Assembly (NCBI RefSeq): GCF_000092365.1
Contig: NC_014218.1
Coordinates: 186,001 to 250,000, forward strand
Direction of reading: 5' to 3'
Source of the DNA: Arcanobacterium haemolyticum DSM 20595
Lineage (GTDB): Bacteria; Actinomycetota; Actinomycetes; Actinomycetales; Actinomycetaceae
DNA: 64,000 nucleotides
The number at the start of each line of letters is the position of its first letter. The first letter of the stretch is position 1. This document shows positions 55,764 to 64,000 of the stretch, piece by piece. Below the pieces are notes generated by a model. That model was not told the DNA's origin. It searched no databases and saw only the letters and a program-made list of their open reading frames with translations. The position numbers were made by a program, and so were the translations under genes.

Positions 55764-55802
55764 ACATCTTATCGTGTGCTGATTAATCAGCATGGTTAAG
55801 TA

Positions 55803-55837
55803 GAGGCGCGGTCCGGATTTGATCCGGACCGCGCCTC
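55803..55837. terminator. Terminator of pckG
   Basis: Perfect 16-base stem GAGGCGCGGTCCGGAT / ATCCGGACCGCGCCTC with a three-base loop followed by CTTT. Confidence 0.85.
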
Positions 55838-55971
55838 CTTTGCTCCGCCCCTGACAACACCGGCGATGGTCCGTGTCACTATGCGAGAGAAACAGATTTT
55901 CCCTGGAAAGCGCCATGTTAGAGACGATAAACTTATATCCAGGTATCCGGTCCAATGAAGGAGGAACCACG

Positions 55972-56871
55972 ATGGCAGCGTTTGCAGGCGGAATATCGAT
56001 CCCTGGATGGTCGCGCATTTATGCTGGGAAGGTTCGGGATATGTACATTCCGATCGATCAGCAATGGCATGCGGGTGTTGAAACAATGCTCGTGGTGGCT
56101 TCAGATCGTATTTCAGTACGAGATCGCGTTGTGCCCACGATTATCCCAGATAAGGGCGAACTTCTTACCACGTTAGCGCTGTGGTGGTTTGAACGTTTAG
56201 AAGATATCGTTCACACGCACGTTACGAATGCCCGCGTTCCAGCCGAAGTGGCAGGGCGTGCGATGATCGTTCGCCGCCTGCGCATGTACCCGATCGAATG
56301 TACGGTTGCTGGATACATGACGGATTCGTTGTTTTCCGATTACACCGCGAACGGTTCAGTTAACGGGATCGATCTGCCGGCGGGGCTTCGTGAAGGCGAT
56401 AGGCTTCCGTCCCCGATTTTCCTTCCGGCGCGCAAGGGCGCCGTGGGTGCCGACGACGTCGATATCACGTTCGACGATTTTGCTTATGTTGTGGGTGTGG
56501 ACGTTGCGCGCCACATCCGTGCTACTGCCATCGATATCTATAATCGTGGCCACGAATATTGCGAACGCGCAGGCATTGTTTTGGCGGCCTGCAAACTCGA
56601 ATTCGGTAGGTCGACTGACGCGGGAGATGATGTGATCGTGCTCGGGGACGAAGCGCTCACTCCCGATTCGTCAACCATGTGGCTAGCGGCCGATTATGAA
56701 CCTGGCCGTAGCCAAACATCGATGGGCAAACAGTTCGTTCGGCGCTGGCTGATGAATAGTGGATGGGATCGAGATGCCGGCACCCCGCCGCCACCGCTAC
56801 CACAACACCTCGTGGATGCAACAAGGGAACGCTACCGCACCGTCGTCGATCTCCTCACCTCGTCAGACTAA
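55972..56871 (+). CDS. purC: SAICAR synthase
   Basis: The 299-residue enzyme starts at the ATG after GAAGGAGG (55972). Motifs are IYAGKVRDMY, VASDRISVRDRVVPTIIPDKG, RRLRMYPIECTVAGYM and LEFGRS, with the SMGKQFVRRWL end. It joins CAIR and aspartate in purine synthesis. The gene stands alone; other pur genes are not in the window. Confidence 0.95.
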   Translation: MAAFAGGISIPGWSRIYAGKVRDMYIPIDQQWHAGVETMLVVASDRISVRDRVVPTIIPDKGELLTTLALWWFERLEDIVHTHVTNARVPAEVAGRAMIVRRLRMYPIECTVAGYMTDSLFSDYTANGSVNGIDLPAGLREGDRLPSPIFLPARKGAVGADDVDITFDDFAYVVGVDVARHIRATAIDIYNRGHEYCERAGIVLAACKLEFGRSTDAGDDVIVLGDEALTPDSSTMWLAADYEPGRSQTSMGKQFVRRWLMNSGWDRDAGTPPPPLPQHLVDATRERYRTVVDLLTSSD

Positions 56872-58338
<1,467 letters not shown>

Positions 58339-58352
58339 TTGGTAAAGCTCGA

Positions 58353-58388
58353 AATTGGGGATATTCCGTGTGGGATGTCCCCGATTTT
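58353..58388 (+). terminator. Terminator of gdhA
   Basis: AATTGGGGA and TCCCCGATT form an imperfect stem with extra weak pairs inside, followed by TTT. Confidence 0.6.
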
Positions 58389-58507
58389 ATTCTTCATATC
58401 ATTTAATGAACAAAATACGTACTAACGAACTCGTTTTCTATCCATATATCGAAACGGGAGGCCGGTAAACTCGATAACGTCATCTGTACTTTTATAAAGG
58501 GAGCACT

Positions 58508-60778
58508 ATGAAACGCAGATTCTATGCGCGTGCAACAGTCAGTACATTGTCTGCACTTGCATTAGGAACACTGGGCATGACGTCCGTAACGACGGCGTTC
58601 GGCGTCGATACCCCAGAAAAGGCCGCCACCGAAGAAACGGAGGCCGCCAAAGAAGCCCCAGCGGCTGAAGGCGATAAAGTAATTGATTTCGCGGTAATTT
58701 CAGACCTTCACGGACACATCGAAAACGCCGCATCGCTCGCATTCGAAATTAACAAGATGCGCGAAGCTAACGCAGATACTCACTTCATCTCAGCAGGCGA
58801 TAACGTTGGTGGTTCTGCATACGTTTCTGCTGTTGCTAAGGATGAACCAACAATCGAGATCCTCAAGGCAATGAAACTTGAAGTGTCTGCTGCTGGTAAC
58901 CACGAATTCGATCAAGGCGCGAAGGATCTTGCCGAACGCATCGTCCCTCACTTCGGCGATATTCCAATCCTTGCCGCAAATGCTGAAGGCGGAAACGAAG
59001 CCTTCAAGAAAGACTACGTTATCAAGGATTACAACGGCGTGAAGGTAGCCTACATCGGCACCGTCACCCAAGGAATGCCAGCACTCGTATCGCCTCTCGC
59101 GATCGAAGGCATCACGTTCAAAGATCCAGTAGAAACCACCAACCGTATTGCAGAGCAGCTGAAAGATGGCAAGGCTGAGAATGGTGAAGCCGACGTCGTC
59201 GTCGCCCTCATGCATGAAGATCTTGCCTACGTCAAGAAACTCAACAAGTACGTTGATCTTGGCTTCGGCGGGCACAGCCACAACGGCCAAAAGGACACCA
59301 CTGCTTCCGGCGCTGCCGTATGCGAACCATGGAACTACGGCCAGAGCAAAACCAAAGACGGCGATAAGAGCATCGAAAACTACAGCTTTGTGAAGGCTCA
59401 AATCAAGATCGGTGCAGACAAGAAGGTCACTTCATCGTGCGATATCGTCAACGTTCCTAAACCAACCAAGCAGGTCCCAAATAAAAAGAATCCAAAGGTG
59501 ATGGACACCGTACTCGATACGGAACATCCAAACCAGGATCAAGTAATCAAGGCTCTCTACGATGAAGCTGCCGCCAAGGCAAAAGAACTCGGATCGGCAC
59601 CAGTCGGCTACCTGAGCGGCGACGCCAAGCGTGCAACCACCGGAAAAGACGAAAACCGTGGAACCGAATCCCCAGCAAACAACCTCATTGCTGAAGCATT
59701 CTACCAATACGGCCAAACTATGAACACCAAGCCAGCCTTCGGCATCATGAATGCGGGCGGTGTTCGTACCGATTTCATCTACAAAGCAAACACCACCGAT
59801 AACCCGAAGGATGAAGACGGCCTGCTCACCGTAGGCGAATCCAACTCCGTTCAACCATTCGGTAACGCTTACGCAATGATCGATCTTACCGGCGAACAGG
59901 TCTACACCATGCTCGAACAGCAATGGAAGGCCGAAGGATCCCGCCGCCCAGTACTCAACCTCGGTTTGAGCGCAAACGTCAAGTACGTCTTCAACCCAGA
60001 AGCCGAACAAGGCAAGCGTATCCTCGCTGTTTACGTTGACGATAAGCTCGTGCCACGCGACGCTTCCACCACCTACACGATTGCATCAAACAACTTCCTC
60101 CTAGTTGGTGGCGACGATTTCCCAGTATTCAAAGAAGGCAAGAACTTCATTGATACCGGCGTGATCGACAACGCTGCATTCAACAAGTACGTAGAGAAGT
60201 TCCAGAAGGACAACCCGCTCAAAGTTGACTACACCCAGCGCTCCTTCGGCGTTGTTATGCCAAAGGACGTCAAGCCAGGAGAAACCTTCACCGTGAAGCT
60301 CTCAGGCCTCTCCCACACCAGTGATGAACCAAAGCCAGAAACCGTAACCATCTCCATTGACGGCCTTGGCGAATGGAACGCAAAAGTGGACACCACCCCA
60401 GAAGCCACCCCAATCGACGGAACTGGCAAAGCAGAAGTATCCATTACCCTCCCCGCTACCACTAAGGCCGGGAAGTATACTCTGAAGATTGCTACCAAGG
60501 GCGGCGAAGGCTCCGATAGCACCATCGTGTACACCGATGCCATCACCGTGCCAGGTGCAGACGAAGCCGGAACTACCCCAGACGGTCAGGACGGCAAGGC
60601 TGACGCTGGCAAGGACGGCAAGACTGGCGCCGGCAAGGATGGCAAGACTGACGCTGACAAGAACGCCAAGGGCAAGCAGCTCGCTAAGACCGGTGCTGAC
60701 GGCATCACCACCGGCCTCGCAGGCGCTATGATCCTGCTTCTTGTAGGCGCAACAATGGCCTCCCGCAAGCGCGCCTGA
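58508..60778 (+). CDS. Wall-anchored 5'-nucleotidase/phosphodiesterase
   Basis: The 756-residue protein has a signal peptide (about 1-33), a Glu/Ala-rich stretch, a metallophosphoesterase domain (about 58-290; DLHGH, GDNVGGS, GNHEFD, GFGGHSHNG), a 5'-nucleotidase C-terminal domain (about 340-580; ESPANNLIAEAF, MNAGGVRTDF, VQPFGNAY), an Ig-like domain (about 600-690), a Gly/Lys/Asp repeat (AGKDGKTGAGKDGKT) and LAKTG at 725-729 with helix and RKRA. It makes nucleosides at the surface, and with the nuclease at 26.3 kb can turn DNA into uptake-ready products. GGGAG precedes the ATG. Confidence 0.9.
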   Translation: MKRRFYARATVSTLSALALGTLGMTSVTTAFGVDTPEKAATEETEAAKEAPAAEGDKVIDFAVISDLHGHIENAASLAFEINKMREANADTHFISAGDNVGGSAYVSAVAKDEPTIEILKAMKLEVSAAGNHEFDQGAKDLAERIVPHFGDIPILAANAEGGNEAFKKDYVIKDYNGVKVAYIGTVTQGMPALVSPLAIEGITFKDPVETTNRIAEQLKDGKAENGEADVVVALMHEDLAYVKKLNKYVDLGFGGHSHNGQKDTTASGAAVCEPWNYGQSKTKDGDKSIENYSFVKAQIKIGADKKVTSSCDIVNVPKPTKQVPNKKNPKVMDTVLDTEHPNQDQVIKALYDEAAAKAKELGSAPVGYLSGDAKRATTGKDENRGTESPANNLIAEAFYQYGQTMNTKPAFGIMNAGGVRTDFIYKANTTDNPKDEDGLLTVGESNSVQPFGNAYAMIDLTGEQVYTMLEQQWKAEGSRRPVLNLGLSANVKYVFNPEAEQGKRILAVYVDDKLVPRDASTTYTIASNNFLLVGGDDFPVFKEGKNFIDTGVIDNAAFNKYVEKFQKDNPLKVDYTQRSFGVVMPKDVKPGETFTVKLSGLSHTSDEPKPETVTISIDGLGEWNAKVDTTPEATPIDGTGKAEVSITLPATTKAGKYTLKIATKGGEGSDSTIVYTDAITVPGADEAGTTPDGQDGKADAGKDGKTGAGKDGKTDADKNAKGKQLAKTGADGITTGLAGAMILLLVGATMASRKRA

Positions 60779-60809
60779 CACTCAGATAGGCACCTGGCAC
60801 TAAACAACA

Positions 60810-60849
60810 AAAGGTGAAGCCGTATCGGGTTCGATACGGCTTCACCTTT
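60810..60849 (+). terminator. Terminator of the 5'-nucleotidase gene
   Basis: Perfect 18-base stem (60810-60827 and 60832-60849; AAAGGTGAAGCCGTATCG on the left), four-base loop, ends in TTTT. Confidence 0.9.
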
Positions 60850-60904
60850 TATCGATCTTTTACCAATGGCATCAGGCGGTCACTGTCGTTTGTATGATGG
60901 AGAT

Positions 60905-61252
60905 ATGAAACGACGCATAGACCCGGCAACCGGCATCGCAATCATCAAAAAATATGCCGCCGAAGAAGAGCTCAGCGTGAGCGAACAACGCACCGCCGCC
61001 CGGTTCGCATTAGAAGAATTCGCAGAACGCCACCCCGGCCGATCCGTTGAAATTCGAATCCCTTGGGCCGGCGCCGTTCAAGCTATAGCCGGACCAGTGC
61101 ACACTCGCGGAACCCCACCGAACGTCGTCGAAATGGATACCGACACATGGCTTGCGCTGGCCGTAGGAAAACCAACCAACGGAATCGTGCGTGCCAACGG
61201 CTCGCGATCAGACCTCACCCAATACCTGCCCCTATTCGGCCAGCACAACTAA
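60905..61252 (+). CDS. Sterol carrier family protein
   Basis: The 115-residue protein has the pattern of the actinobacterial sterol-carrier-like family: RRIDPATGIAIIKKYA at the start, FALEEFAERHPGRSVEIRIPWAGAVQAIAGPVHTRGTPPNVVEMDTDTW in the middle and a final LTQYLPL. Function unknown; in relatives it sits near purine genes and DUF3073. TATGAT lies six bases before the ATG (leaderless pattern), although GGAG is also present close to it. Confidence 0.78.
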   Translation: MKRRIDPATGIAIIKKYAAEEELSVSEQRTAARFALEEFAERHPGRSVEIRIPWAGAVQAIAGPVHTRGTPPNVVEMDTDTWLALAVGKPTNGIVRANGSRSDLTQYLPLFGQHN

Positions 61253-61334
61253 AAAACTAGCAAACCCAGAATACGAGCCCAAGAAACTAGCAGACTAACG
61301 GCGTGCCAACAATAACGCAACAAGGGTGCAGAAA

Positions 61335-61368
61335 TGATCCAGCCAGGCTCATTTGCCCGGCTGGATCA
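61335..61368. terminator. Bidirectional terminator
   Basis: TGATCCAGCC / GGCTGGATCA, ten-base perfect stem, 14-base loop, followed by AAAAA on the plus strand and TTTC on the minus. It lies between convergent genes. Confidence 0.7.
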
Positions 61369-61384
61369 AAAATCTACAAGCACG

Positions 61385-61621
61385 TCACCTATGCGATGGA
61401 ATCCAATCAGATTCATCCCAATCATCTTCTGCTGGGGGTACATCATACGAATCGTACTCTGACCAATCGCCATCCGAAGAATCGGCGGCATCATCAGCAG
61501 ATGAAGCACTGGACTTCGCGATAAGCTCCCTTTCGAGAGCAGCGTAATCCGTTTCAGGGCTGAAATACTTTAGATCACGTGCGACTTTGCGCTGTTTGGC
61601 TCTTTGACGGCCGCGTCCCAT
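61385..61621 (-). CDS. DUF3073 family protein
   Basis: The 78-residue protein starts MGRGRQRAKQRKVARDLKYF, the fully conserved DUF3073 N-terminus. The tail is acidic (Asp, Ser, Glu rich). Function is unknown. The longer upstream extension of the frame is not part of the family, so the ATG at 61621 was chosen. Confidence 0.87.
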   Translation of the reverse strand: MGRGRQRAKQRKVARDLKYFSPETDYAALERELIAKSSASSADDAADSSDGDWSEYDSYDVPPAEDDWDESDWIPSHR

Positions 61622-61978
61622 AGGGATCCGACCCCCCTCAACTAGTCTTGGGGCGACGCGAAAGTGCCCCATCATCTACTTATTTGTTCTCGTTCACCTA
61701 CTTTACAACGAACAGGCCCCTAAACTCCACGTGGCACGTCGATGAAACACGAACTCGCCACTGTGATTTTCACTCAAAAGCAAGAATCGTTCGCTGTTTT
61801 GACCTCTGCGTCCCAATATGTCCACCCTGAGTATCGGTTGAGAGAGCATAAATCAACTCCAGGTAGTACATTCTCTCCCAGTGATCCACTTTATAATTGA
61901 AATGGACAAAATCTCATTCTCGATAATAACGAACAAAACGTTATATATCTAAGATTTTTAATTGAAAGGAAAGATACA
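61622..61978. other. Intergenic region upstream of bldC
   Basis: About 357 bases without a supported gene. The first part holds the DUF3073 promoter. The last ~90 bases are AT-rich (GATAATAACG, TTATATATCT, then AAAGGAAAG) and hold the bldC promoter and ribosome site. The middle shows nothing I recognise. Confidence 0.5.
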
Positions 61979-62170
61979 ATGACGGAGTTTGATACAGAAC
62001 TCATGACCCCAGCCGAAGTCGCAGCCCTCTTCCGTGTTGATCCAAAGACTGTTGCTCGCTGGTCCGATTCCGGCAAAATTCCTTCAATTCGCACCCTCGG
62101 AGGCCACCGACGCTTCCGCCGCTCAGACATCGTAGCAATCCTCGAAAACAACACCACCGAAGTGGACTAA
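61979..62170 (+). CDS. bldC: BldC family transcriptional regulator
   Basis: The 63-residue MerR-like winged helix protein reads LMTPAEVAALFRVDPKTVARWSDSGKIPSIRTLGGHRRF, the BldC signature. In Streptomyces BldC binds DNA as a head-to-tail oligomer and delays development; here it is probably a global regulator. Followed by a strong terminator, so it is monocistronic. Confidence 0.93.
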   Translation: MTEFDTELMTPAEVAALFRVDPKTVARWSDSGKIPSIRTLGGHRRFRRSDIVAILENNTTEVD

Positions 62171-62198
62171 TAACTACCGAGCATAACCGACTCAAAAA

Positions 62199-62235
62199 GG
62201 TGCGGGGTTTCAACTTTTTGTTGAAACCCCGCACC
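62199..62235. terminator. Terminator between bldC and the DUF3618 gene
   Basis: Perfect 16-base stem GGTGCGGGGTTTCAAC / GTTGAAACCCCGCACC with a TTTTT loop. AAAAA precedes it, so it serves the minus strand as well. Confidence 0.85.
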
Positions 62236-62265
62236 CCTACATAGGCGCAATACCCGAGTATCAGA

Positions 62266-62616
62266 TCACTTCATGAACTTGCGAACAACCAGCGCTGCAA
62301 CACCAAGCGCGACACCAGCAATAATACCAATCGCCTTCGTATCACCTGCAGCCGCATCATGAGCCAACGCCTGAGCCTTAGCCTTACCCGCTTCAATCTT
62401 CTCCGCAGCCGCCGCCTTCATATCCTCCTTCAACACCTGAGGATCCAACTTCGCAGCCAACTCATTCACCGTAGCAGTAAGCTCTTCCCGGACACGTTCA
62501 ATATCCCGCTGAACCTCTTCAGCCGAACGATTATCCTCAACACCCACCGGAGCCTCATAATCAGAAGCCATCTTAGAATTAGCCGCTACACGAGCCGATT
62601 CATTCACCTTGCTCAC
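62266..62616 (-). CDS. DUF3618 family protein
   Basis: The 116-residue protein has the DUF3618 pattern RSAEEVQRDIERVREELTATVNELAAKLDP, then an Ala/Lys helix and a final membrane segment (IGIIAGVALGVAALVV). It probably tethers at the membrane. The start overlaps the stop of the DUF1469 gene by four bases; such pairs are common in actinobacteria. Confidence 0.85.
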   Translation of the reverse strand: MSKVNESARVAANSKMASDYEAPVGVEDNRSAEEVQRDIERVREELTATVNELAAKLDPQVLKEDMKAAAAEKIEAGKAKAQALAHDAAAGDTKAIGIIAGVALGVAALVVRKFMK

Positions 62617-63056
62617 TTCTCAAAACCCTTCATAATAGCCTCAACGTTCTTCTCAATCCCGCCCTTAGGATCAATCTTCGCCGCTGCAGCCTTATCCAAC
62701 GACATCTTGCCGAACAACGCCAACAACGCGATAATCACCAGCAAAATACCAGCAGTAATCAAATAGCCAGCCCACACAGGAACAATCACAGCGAACGCCC
62801 ACGCAACACCAGCAAACAGCAAGCCAAGCATATACAACGAAAGAACACCAGCAACCGCCAAAAGAACGCCGCCAACACCCAGCCGCTTAACCTTAGTTTT
62901 CGCCTGAATACCCGTGTACTTGATTTCATCACGAACCAACGCAGAAAACTGGCTAGTAATCTTCGCAACAAGTTCACCAATCGAACCGCCAGACGGCTTA
63001 GACGCCATCCCACGATCATTCAACATCTTTACCTGATCGGTCTGTTCAGTAGCCAC
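62613..63056 (-). CDS. Phage holin superfamily/DUF1469 membrane protein
   Basis: The 147-residue protein starts at GTG 63056 after AGGAG (an ATG five codons upstream overlaps that site). It has the family pattern SIGELVAKITSQFSALVRDEIKY followed by two helices (GVLLAVAGVLSLYMLGLLFAGVAWAF and AGYLITAGILLVIIALLALFG). The family name refers to fold similarity only; it is not a phage gene. Cotranscribed with DUF3618. Confidence 0.82.
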   Translation of the reverse strand: MATEQTDQVKMLNDRGMASKPSGGSIGELVAKITSQFSALVRDEIKYTGIQAKTKVKRLGVGGVLLAVAGVLSLYMLGLLFAGVAWAFAVIVPVWAGYLITAGILLVIIALLALFGKMSLDKAAAAKIDPKGGIEKNVEAIMKGFEK

Positions 63057-63171
63057 GGACCACTCCTTCATGGGCCATACGCCCTTGGATAGATTAGGAT
63101 GATAACCCTATTCTTTCACGAACAAGGCTACAAGTGCGAGTGCCCGCACAGAAAACCGGGAAAACATCCGA

Positions 63172-64000
63172 TCAACGGCGAACCAACGTGCGTACAGCCT
63201 TCCTCAAAATTCCACGCACCGGCCGCAACAAAATCTCACCTTCAGGCATCCCCGACGCCCACAACAATGCCACATAGGTTAACGACATCACAGAACCAGT
63301 CACAATAATCGCAGTGATTGCCCAAGACACCGATTCCGCCGTCGCCCCAAAACCAAACCCAAGCATGATCACAAACCCAAGCACCGCAACAACCAAGCCA
63401 AAAACACCCAGTTTCACGTGAGCCACCACAATCCGCAACCCGTCAATACCGCCCAGCCGGCGCCGCAACACGTACGCATGCACAGCACACATTGCCGCAT
63501 TCTCCAACGACATCGCCAAACACATGCCCACCACCGTAAACTCAGGGCGCGTAAACGACATCATGTAGAAAAACAGGGGAGTCACAATCTGGAACGGCAA
63601 AATAGTCAAAAACGCTGTACGAGTATCCTCAAGCGCATAAAAAACCTTCACCAGCACCGTATCCGCAGCAGAAAAAACCAGCCCCAAGGTCAGTGAACAC
63701 AACACCAACGCAAGAACCCAGGCTTCATTCGGGGTCGACGTCGGAGTAACTACCTTCGCCACCGGCACTGACAGCACAAAAATCACCGCAGACGCCAACA
63801 CATTAAACACGCCCACCGTACGAATCGCCGTAGAAATATCAGCCTTCACCGCACCAAAATCGGCAGTAGCCGCCGCCCGTGACATTCGAGGAAATACTGC
63901 CGTAACAATCGACACTGTAACCAGCGAAGCCGGCAACGAATACAACGCATACGCAATCGTATACATGAAATTACCGGCAACTTCCGTTGTATCCTGCCCT
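63172..64000 (-). CDS. murJ: Lipid II flippase MurJ (N-terminal part missing at window edge)
   Basis: The frame runs off the right end; the visible 276 residues are the C-terminal half. Pattern GNFMYTIAYALYSLPASLVTVSIVTAVFPRMSRAAA is typical of the MurJ/MviN family, and about nine helices follow. It carries lipid II across the membrane for peptidoglycan synthesis. The visible end is a short basic tail (RKAVRTLVRR), without the C-terminal kinase-like extension found in some mycobacteria. Confidence 0.9.
   Translation of the reverse strand, partial: GQDTTEVAGNFMYTIAYALYSLPASLVTVSIVTAVFPRMSRAAATADFGAVKADISTAIRTVGVFNVLASAVIFVLSVPVAKVVTPTSTPNEAWVLALVLCSLTLGLVFSAADTVLVKVFYALEDTRTAFLTILPFQIVTPLFFYMMSFTRPEFTVVGMCLAMSLENAAMCAVHAYVLRRRLGGIDGLRIVVAHVKLGVFGLVVAVLGFVIMLGFGFGATAESVSWAITAIIVTGSVMSLTYVALLWASGMPEGEILLRPVRGILRKAVRTLVRR

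Noticed and set aside
62613-63056. Prophage holin
   Set aside because: The DUF1469/holin-like family is a normal chromosomal membrane protein in actinobacteria and no phage genes are near.

Overview
The window looks like chromosomal DNA of a high-GC Gram-positive bacterium of the Actinomycetales. I infer a member of the Actinomycetaceae near Arcanobacterium or Trueperella. The reasons are BldC, DUF3073, DUF3618 and a sterol-carrier family protein, the dnaK-grpE-dnaJ-hspR cluster with HAIR operators, actinobacterial-type inositol-phosphate synthase, GTP-dependent PEP carboxykinase, class II aldolase, sortase substrates ending in LAxTG, and several probable leaderless start codons. No rRNA, tRNA, CRISPR array, complete insertion sequence or prophage was found.

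Layout. 1-3.85 kb: tail of an Mrp (Mnh) cation/proton antiporter operon plus a DUF4235 gene. 3.9-7.6 kb: TPP riboswitch and thiamine transporter thiBPQ. 7.7-12.4 kb (minus): sugar ABC importer with a GH20 hexosaminidase. 12.4-18.4 kb: DUF4921 gene, MFS transporter, a FemX-like aminoacyltransferase coupled to an ATP-grasp ligase, cupin. 18.5-26.2 kb: S9 peptidase, then dnaK-grpE-dnaJ-hspR, Nudix and a small conserved gene. 26.3-32.2 kb: large wall-anchored nuclease, YbaK deacylase, GNAT, TspO, GluQRS. 32.2-33.5 kb: gene-poor, with an MT0933-like gene and a decayed DUF559 gene. 33.6-41.2 kb: clpB, amino acid permease, ino1, serine hydrolase, xthA. 41.2-47.6 kb: a patchwork in which intact genes (SDR, mutT, pyrE-like, trmH, fba) alternate with remnants (NYN protein, DUF3427 helicase, glycoside hydrolases) and an AbiEi/DUF559-type gene. 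47.8-53.6 kb: second sugar ABC importer and two LppM-like lipoproteins. 53.9-58.3 kb: pckG, purC, gdhA. 58.5-64 kb: wall-anchored 5'-nucleotidase, small regulators (DUF3073, BldC), envelope stress-type proteins, and the C-terminal part of MurJ at the right edge.

The main unexplained structure is two families of short intergenic elements with terminal inverted repeats. One is exactly 77 bp in three copies (18486, 44587, 45569). The last two are in direct orientation and bracket the DUF559 gene, between trmH and fba. The other is exactly 76 bp in two inverted copies (37901, 39363) that bracket ino1. Neither encodes protein. They behave like MITE or REP-type elements. Other points are a candidate HspR regulon covering dnaK and clpB, paired palindromes upstream of ino1, a PyrE homologue without its PRPP loop, and several genes in visible decay.
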